From Taenia hydatigena (lineage: Eukaryota > Platyhelminthes > Cestoda > Cyclophyllidea > Taeniidae): a stretch of DNA of 64,000 nt. Below, piece after piece: positions 61,701 through 64,000 of this stretch. The stretch spans positions 19,027,423 through 19,091,422 of the forward strand of contig JADWOT020000004.1 of NCBI GenBank assembly GCA_036345935.2, given 5' to 3'. A program made the position numbers and the translations under genes. Below the pieces are notes generated by a model. It made no database searches, was not told the origin of the DNA, and worked only from the letters and a program-made list of their open reading frames with translations. Within the stretch, counting starts at the first letter, position 1; each line of letters starts with the position of its first letter.

Positions 61701-63961
61701 ACTTCTGTGCCTAGCAGGTCCTAAGGAGGGAGGAAAATAAAAGTTATGATGGAGATCGGTAATAGAGTTTGTCCTGATCAAATAGCTAGCCAAGCGATCC
61801 ACAAACATCAACTACAAATCATCGGCAAATAAGTGGAAAATTTACTGTACAGCATCACGACTTAGGTTTTCTGTCAGATTATGACTACGAAGCAGAGTTA
61901 TCGGTGCAATGCCTTGGATGTGCCCTTCAGTTAAATTCGGACAAACCCATTATGCCACCATGTTACCAGCAAGCATGATCAAGGTTTGATTAGTCATTCC
62001 GTAGTCGTTTCAGCTGCATAATATTTTCACACATTTCGCTCCATCATTCTCCTAGACTATTTGCCGAATTTTAGTTTATACGACGCTAAATGACTGTAAA
62101 AAAGTATTGAGGATTCGATTATAGGCATTTCCAATGCTAAAAATATCTGTATAGATGTAATTATAATTTATTTTAATCAGCAATGGCACGTAGACTTTGA
62201 TTATCAAGAATGGAGGTTATTCTTGAGGCATCACTGTCTGACCCACAACCTTGATTAGTTTTTTTCCAACGCACTTGATTCTAGGCGATGCATTCTGCCG
62301 CCATGCATCAAACCTTCTTCAAGCATTCTACAACAACTTTTCCAGAGCTACTTCAACCACAAGACCTGGTTTAGATTCGCAAAGTAGATAAGCTTGAGAT
62401 CTTGTGCATGCGCAATAAAGAACGCTGCGCTTGTTTTTACAATCAAGGCTAGAGAAAAGTCTCAATGAGGTTACAAGAAGGCATTGCAGCAAAACGCATC
62501 AAAAATTTTCCGTAATTTTTTGCGAAGCCTACTTTTGAAAACCATCAAAAATCGTGTTTAAAAGATACCCGTCTTTTAGAGCAAAGGATTTACCTGTCCC
62601 CTACTAAATAAGAGCAAACTTCTTAGAAGGGACTTTAAAAAATTGAAAGTAGCCTTCGCTTTAAGGCAAAAAAGTTGTGGTAGACCTTAGAAGTGAAGAG
62701 AAGAGGTATCTGTAGGGCAGAGGATGGTGATTCGCCCTCCAGAGAGGCCTGCTGCATACGCTGAAGCGCAGGACCGAGGGGTGCAAAATCAAAGTTCCGG
62801 TGATAATGCGCATGGAAATCTCTCAGCGCTTCTGCAACTTGGATTGAGTCTCGGAGCGTCTCTGGTGTCTCGTAGCCAATGGAAGAGGGCCACGCGCCTA
62901 GAAAAGGGTAAAAAGTGATTGCATCCAGTCTCATTGCTTCTAAGAGAAGAATAGTGATGCCGAATGTTTACCATTAGTATGAATAACACTGAAAGGTCTC
63001 TGAAGGCCAGTGCAGTCTAGAAACCGTTAATTAAGATTAAAAAGGGGGCAGCAGTGATGGCTTGTGCGTGTATGCATCAGCGTAGAATGAATGAAGGCGA
63101 AACATTCCAAAGGATATCTCCAGAATACTTCAGACACAATTAATAGGCTAGTGGGATCCTCGATTCCTTAGAAGTACGACATTCAAAGGTGGTAGTATAT
63201 CTGAACGTCGGTGACAACTTCAACTGTAACGGTTTCAGACCTCCTAGCCCAATGCAATAGAATAATTTCTGAGAACATTCGGCCGGCGCATGAAACGCCT
63301 GATCGGTATATAACATGCCATGGGACTTGATATCACAAAGTATGATTCATTTTGTAAGAAGGATTAATAAATTACACGCGTTTAGGAACATTTATGGACT
63401 CTGAAAGCCGATACATGCTGTATTCCAAGACACCACCGACGTCGAAGTGATAGAAGCTGCCCTAAAATGATTCTGCAGTGCTAAAAAAACGCCCGATACC
63501 AACGCTTTCTGGATATTTGCTACACACTACGCTAAGTATGTAAATGTAGCAGCTAAAATAAACTCTAAAATATCCGTACGACTCAGACTTCGCTCGTACT
63601 TTAAAAATTAACAGCGCTTAAAGTGACGAGAATCCGAAGCTCCAGTCTATCCAGAAACAATGAAAGCTCACTTTCATTTATGGAGTCTACTCTGGCAAGA
63701 TATATAGATAATGGCTCACCTTTTAAGTGGGAGGATAAATTGCCTGAAGATTTTCTACGATGAGTAGGTGAGTGCCTAGTGGAAGGAGGCGACCAATTAC
63801 AAACGAAAGCGGCGGCACCCAATGTCATGCCATGCAAAAGATTGAATTTTGATTGGCCGAAGGGAAGGAGGAAGGTGTGAGTTATACCTTGCAGACAAGC
63901 AAGAAGTTGTAGAGTGTAGTCAGCTGGGTATTCTGATGTTGACGGTGTTCGACCATTCACT
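43607..63961 (-). CDS. DOP1: DOP1 (dopey) homologue, C-terminal half, gene runs off the right edge
   Basis: DOP1 proteins are large cytosolic, HEAT-rich proteins that bind MON2 and act in Golgi/endosome traffic; the human DOP1 proteins are also linked to kinesin-1 on PI4P membranes. At least 17 exons in the window encode about 1,010 residues and a stop. I chained the exons by splice sites, and phases agree at every junction except the one bridged by the proposed micro-exon. Family marks, in order: HPEVVRRAIDNFLEPI, then ALEQATWFRRGLQV, then EEKDRV...ILPFLKSH, then SSYQFTRRAWRREVFELF with FFQ and DNLMTQEKNTFKE, then SSKEAEYEQRAAHLKK, then ISADSLASLW, then LLLSACKLLATILLLPES, then HRWVFV. These follow the order and spacing of the C-terminal third of animal DOP1. 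The N-terminal dopey domain would lie beyond 64000. No polyadenylation signal was seen just downstream. Confidence 0.85.
44625..44746 (-). CDS. DOP1: DOP1 exon 17 of window
   Basis: The acceptor is CTTCTTTTGCAG and the donor is GTAACT. It encodes TTQLLSATSAYYFILSIKSV and FEPLELFF, like the segment near the DOP1 C terminus in which a hydrophobic helix is followed by LLPFF. Phase 0 in, phase 2 out. Confidence 0.78.
44747..47322 (-). other. DOP1: Intron of DOP1, may hide one exon
   Basis: Both flanking exons are in phase 0, so they can be joined directly. Other animal DOP1 proteins have a basic segment here (KPYVVRLAKLLRK-like) that I could not find. An exon of 3n nt may be missed. A frame near 46170-46250 resembles it weakly but lacks a phase-0 acceptor. 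Confidence 0.5.
47323..47446 (-). CDS. DOP1: DOP1 exon 16 of window
   Basis: The acceptor is CTTCTTTTCAG and the donor is GTGAGT. It encodes HRWVFV, the counterpart of the RWAF motif of DOP1, then an acidic Gly/Glu-rich stretch and QPLMSQISSGLTS. It leaves in phase 0. Confidence 0.85.
47447..48646 (-). other. DOP1: GC-AG intron of DOP1
   Basis: The donor is GCAAGT, the standard form of the minor GC-AG class, and the acceptor is CTTTTCAG. With this donor the two exons join in frame as PESIVPQLLF-HRWVFV, aligning without a gap to the animal DOP1 pattern. Confidence 0.75.
48647..48784 (-). CDS. DOP1: DOP1 exon 15 of window, leucine-rich helix
   Basis: The acceptor is TATTTCTGCAG. The exon encodes SRKHSALSFDDLQKL and LLLSACKLLATILLLPES, matching the LxLSACKxLDxxLxLP motif of DOP1. 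Its donor is the rare GC type (GCAAGT). Using the GT three bases downstream would put the following exon out of frame. Confidence 0.88.
48905..48945 (-). CDS. DOP1: DOP1 exon 14 of window (41 nt)
   Basis: The acceptor is GTTTTTAG and the donor is GTGAGC. It encodes VNVFRIFAERCSG, continuing the ELVxVF helix of DOP1, and shifts the phase from 0 to 2 as the next exon requires. Confidence 0.82.
49286..49428 (-). CDS. DOP1: DOP1 exon 13 of window
   Basis: The acceptor CTTTTTCCTTCTTTAG was preferred over an upstream CAG at 49495. It keeps the phase and gives ERLTDNLRAITDVNVPIL and ISADSLASLWLIVIPEL with no gap against the family pattern. The donor is GTGAGT. Confidence 0.9.
49921..50073 (-). CDS. 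DOP1: DOP1 exon 12 of window
   Basis: The acceptor is GCGTACAG and the donor is GTAAGG. It encodes LNIFSSKEAEYEQRAAHLKK and VFSSEREQYSRSVSEIL. The phase-1 joint with exon 11 rebuilds a Thr codon, as expected for the family's FKDLM-T-R segment. Confidence 0.9.
50074..51440 (-). other. DOP1: DOP1 intron
   Basis: Open frames here on both strands are short and have no protein-like pattern. No repeat of family A or B was seen. Confidence 0.55.
51441..51615 (-). CDS. DOP1: DOP1 exon 11 of window, most conserved segment
   Basis: The acceptor is GCTAGTCAG and the donor is GTATGT. It encodes SSYQFTRRAWRREVFELF, then DSAFFQ, W, and DNLMTQEKNTFKE. This is the clearest DOP1 signature in the window and the one on which I based the identification. 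Confidence 0.9.
51812..51833 (-). CDS. DOP1: Possible 22-nt DOP1 micro-exon
   Basis: Exon 9 leaves in phase 2 but the next good exon starts in phase 0, so a piece of 3n+1 nt must lie between. This 22-nt piece has an AG acceptor and a GTAAAA donor, restores the frame, and adds eight codons (NDVAYAWM). A longer form, 51812-51863 (52 nt), also keeps the frame. Both are inferred only from phase and splice sites. Confidence 0.3.
51834..53229 (-). other. DOP1: DOP1 intron with an antisense open frame
   Basis: Contains a + strand frame at 52666-52947 (93 residues from ATG) with a run of five lysines. It matches nothing I recognise and is probably chance. Confidence 0.5.
53230..53342 (-). CDS. DOP1: DOP1 exon 9 of window
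   Basis: The acceptor is GGTGTGCAG and the donor is GTAAGT. It encodes AVFFDVVYKSEEKDRV and NGILTNILPFLKSH. The acidic-Arg-Val motif followed by a proline and FLKSH matches the DOP1 stretch before the conserved YQxTRRAWR segment. Confidence 0.82.
53423..53499 (-). CDS. DOP1: DOP1 exon 8 of window
   Basis: The acceptor is TTCCTTTCAG and the donor is GAG|GTACGT. The 77-nt exon encodes HRDSSSLSACLKEDLSVL and ALKMLAE. Only 80 nt of intron separate it from the next exon. Confidence 0.78.
53500..55885 (-). other. DOP1: DOP1 intron
   Basis: A 2.4-kb stretch. The phases of the flanking exons agree directly, so no exon is required. A - strand frame at 55105-55308 is not supported by splice sites in phase. 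Confidence 0.5.
55886..56211 (-). CDS. DOP1: DOP1 exon 7 of window
   Basis: The acceptor is TTTGCACAG and the donor is G|GTTAGT. The exon encodes PLQDICQRLMEATASIAG and ALEQATWFRRGLQV, then a linker rich in Ser, Ala and Pro. The ExxxWxRRxLxV motif is a good match to the DOP1 family. Confidence 0.82.
56212..58500 (-). other. DOP1: DOP1 intron
   Basis: A 2.3-kb stretch. The phases of the flanking exons agree directly (2 to 1). Nothing coding or repeated was recognised. Confidence 0.5.
58501..58703 (-). CDS. DOP1: DOP1 exon 6 of window
   Basis: The acceptor is CCCCACAG and the donor is GTGAGT. A second GT seven bases earlier (GTTAAG) is a weaker choice. The exon encodes MQSSLLHFLYVWIVTTGG and a Ser/Thr-rich tail, in phase 0 in and phase 2 out. 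Confidence 0.75.
58810..59075 (-). CDS. DOP1: DOP1 exon 5 of window
   Basis: The acceptor is TTCCTCTTCCTAG and the donor is GTGAGT. It enters with two bases and leaves in phase 0. It encodes LPLTPRQCALVSLVSG and KASQAVKTLRNLLRSPPASL, with no stop in 88 codons. Confidence 0.75.
59511..59768 (-). CDS. DOP1: DOP1 exon 4 of window
   Basis: The acceptor is CCCTTTCAG and the donor is GTTTGT. The exon encodes LPALTALGHPEVVRR, then AIDNFLEPIAHTHPTLLF and AALAYVW. This recalls the DOP1 stretch in which a helix ending in LxPI is followed by an AxxxVW helix. Confidence 0.78.
59769..61425 (-). other. DOP1: DOP1 intron
   Basis: A 1.7-kb AT-rich stretch. Flanking phases agree directly. Nothing else was recognised. 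The next introns, 61721-62685 and 62898-63719, are likewise empty. Confidence 0.5.
61426..61720 (-). CDS. DOP1: DOP1 exon 3 of window
   Basis: The acceptor is CCTCCCTCCTTAG. The donor GTTGAT is weak but is the only GT that restores phase 1. The exon encodes DLLGTEVMPDSSDSALCW and VFPTILASLAAIWLAL, a HEAT-like helix ending in the aliphatic/Trp pattern seen in DOP1. Confidence 0.7.
62686..62897 (-). CDS. DOP1: DOP1 exon 2 of window
   Basis: The acceptor is CCCTTTTCTAG and the donor is AAG|GTCTAC. The encoded stretch begins AWPSSIGYETPETLRDSIQ and ends LQIPLLFTSK. It is in frame with both neighbours: two bases in, phase 0 out. Confidence 0.72.
63720..63961 (-). CDS. DOP1: DOP1 exon 1 of window
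   Basis: The acceptor is CTCTTCCTCAACAG and the donor is GTGAGC. The exon enters with one base of a split codon and leaves in phase 1. It carries YTLQLLACLQGI and a Ser/Arg-rich stretch ending SSHLKG across the junction. An internal GTATAA at the LLACLQ codons could be an alternative donor. Confidence 0.7.
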
Positions 63962-64000
63962 CTGTTGAGGAAGAGGAGATACGCTTAAAAAGAATAAGCC

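Overview
The window reads as nuclear DNA of a flatworm, most probably a taeniid tapeworm (Taenia/Echinococcus type). The grounds are: spliced genes with GT-AG introns including one of 34 nt, long AT-rich non-coding stretches, insulin-like peptides of invertebrate type, and short non-coding LTR elements like the taeniid TRIMs (terminal-repeat retrotransposons in miniature). The genus cannot be fixed from the sequence alone.

Three protein genes can be supported. Two are insulin-like peptide (ILP) genes in tandem on the + strand: ILP-A at 13124-13625 and ILP-B at 33193-34188, about 20 kb apart. Each has two coding exons, a phase-1 intron in the C-peptide region, a B chain with the insulin cysteines, and a lengthened A chain with two extra cysteines. 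Each also has an inverted CCAAT motif and a TATA box upstream. The third is the 3' half of a DOP1 (dopey) gene on the - strand. It runs from the right edge (63961) to a stop codon at 43607 and is resolved here into 17 exons, plus one possible 22-nt micro-exon. Reading phase is continuous across nearly all junctions, and the C-terminal residues match the DOP1 family. DOP1 proteins work with MON2 in Golgi/endosome traffic.

The left 41 kb holds most of the repeats. Family B is a TRIM-like element. Two near-complete copies lie at 1049-1960 and 20904-21858, and solo LTRs lie at 3054-3244, 6881-7070, 18827-18986, 28840-29020 and 36285-36437; several have target-site duplications. Family A is a second 216-236 bp sequence with TG...CA ends, like a solo LTR, present in six copies plus a fragment. 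A decayed mariner-type transposase fragment lies at 41999-42183. No copy of either LTR family was seen in 41-64 kb, the DOP1 region.

The remaining long stretches show simple repeats and chance open frames but no gene I can support. No tRNA, rRNA or CRISPR array was seen. The window is eukaryotic, so operons and ribosome binding sites do not apply.
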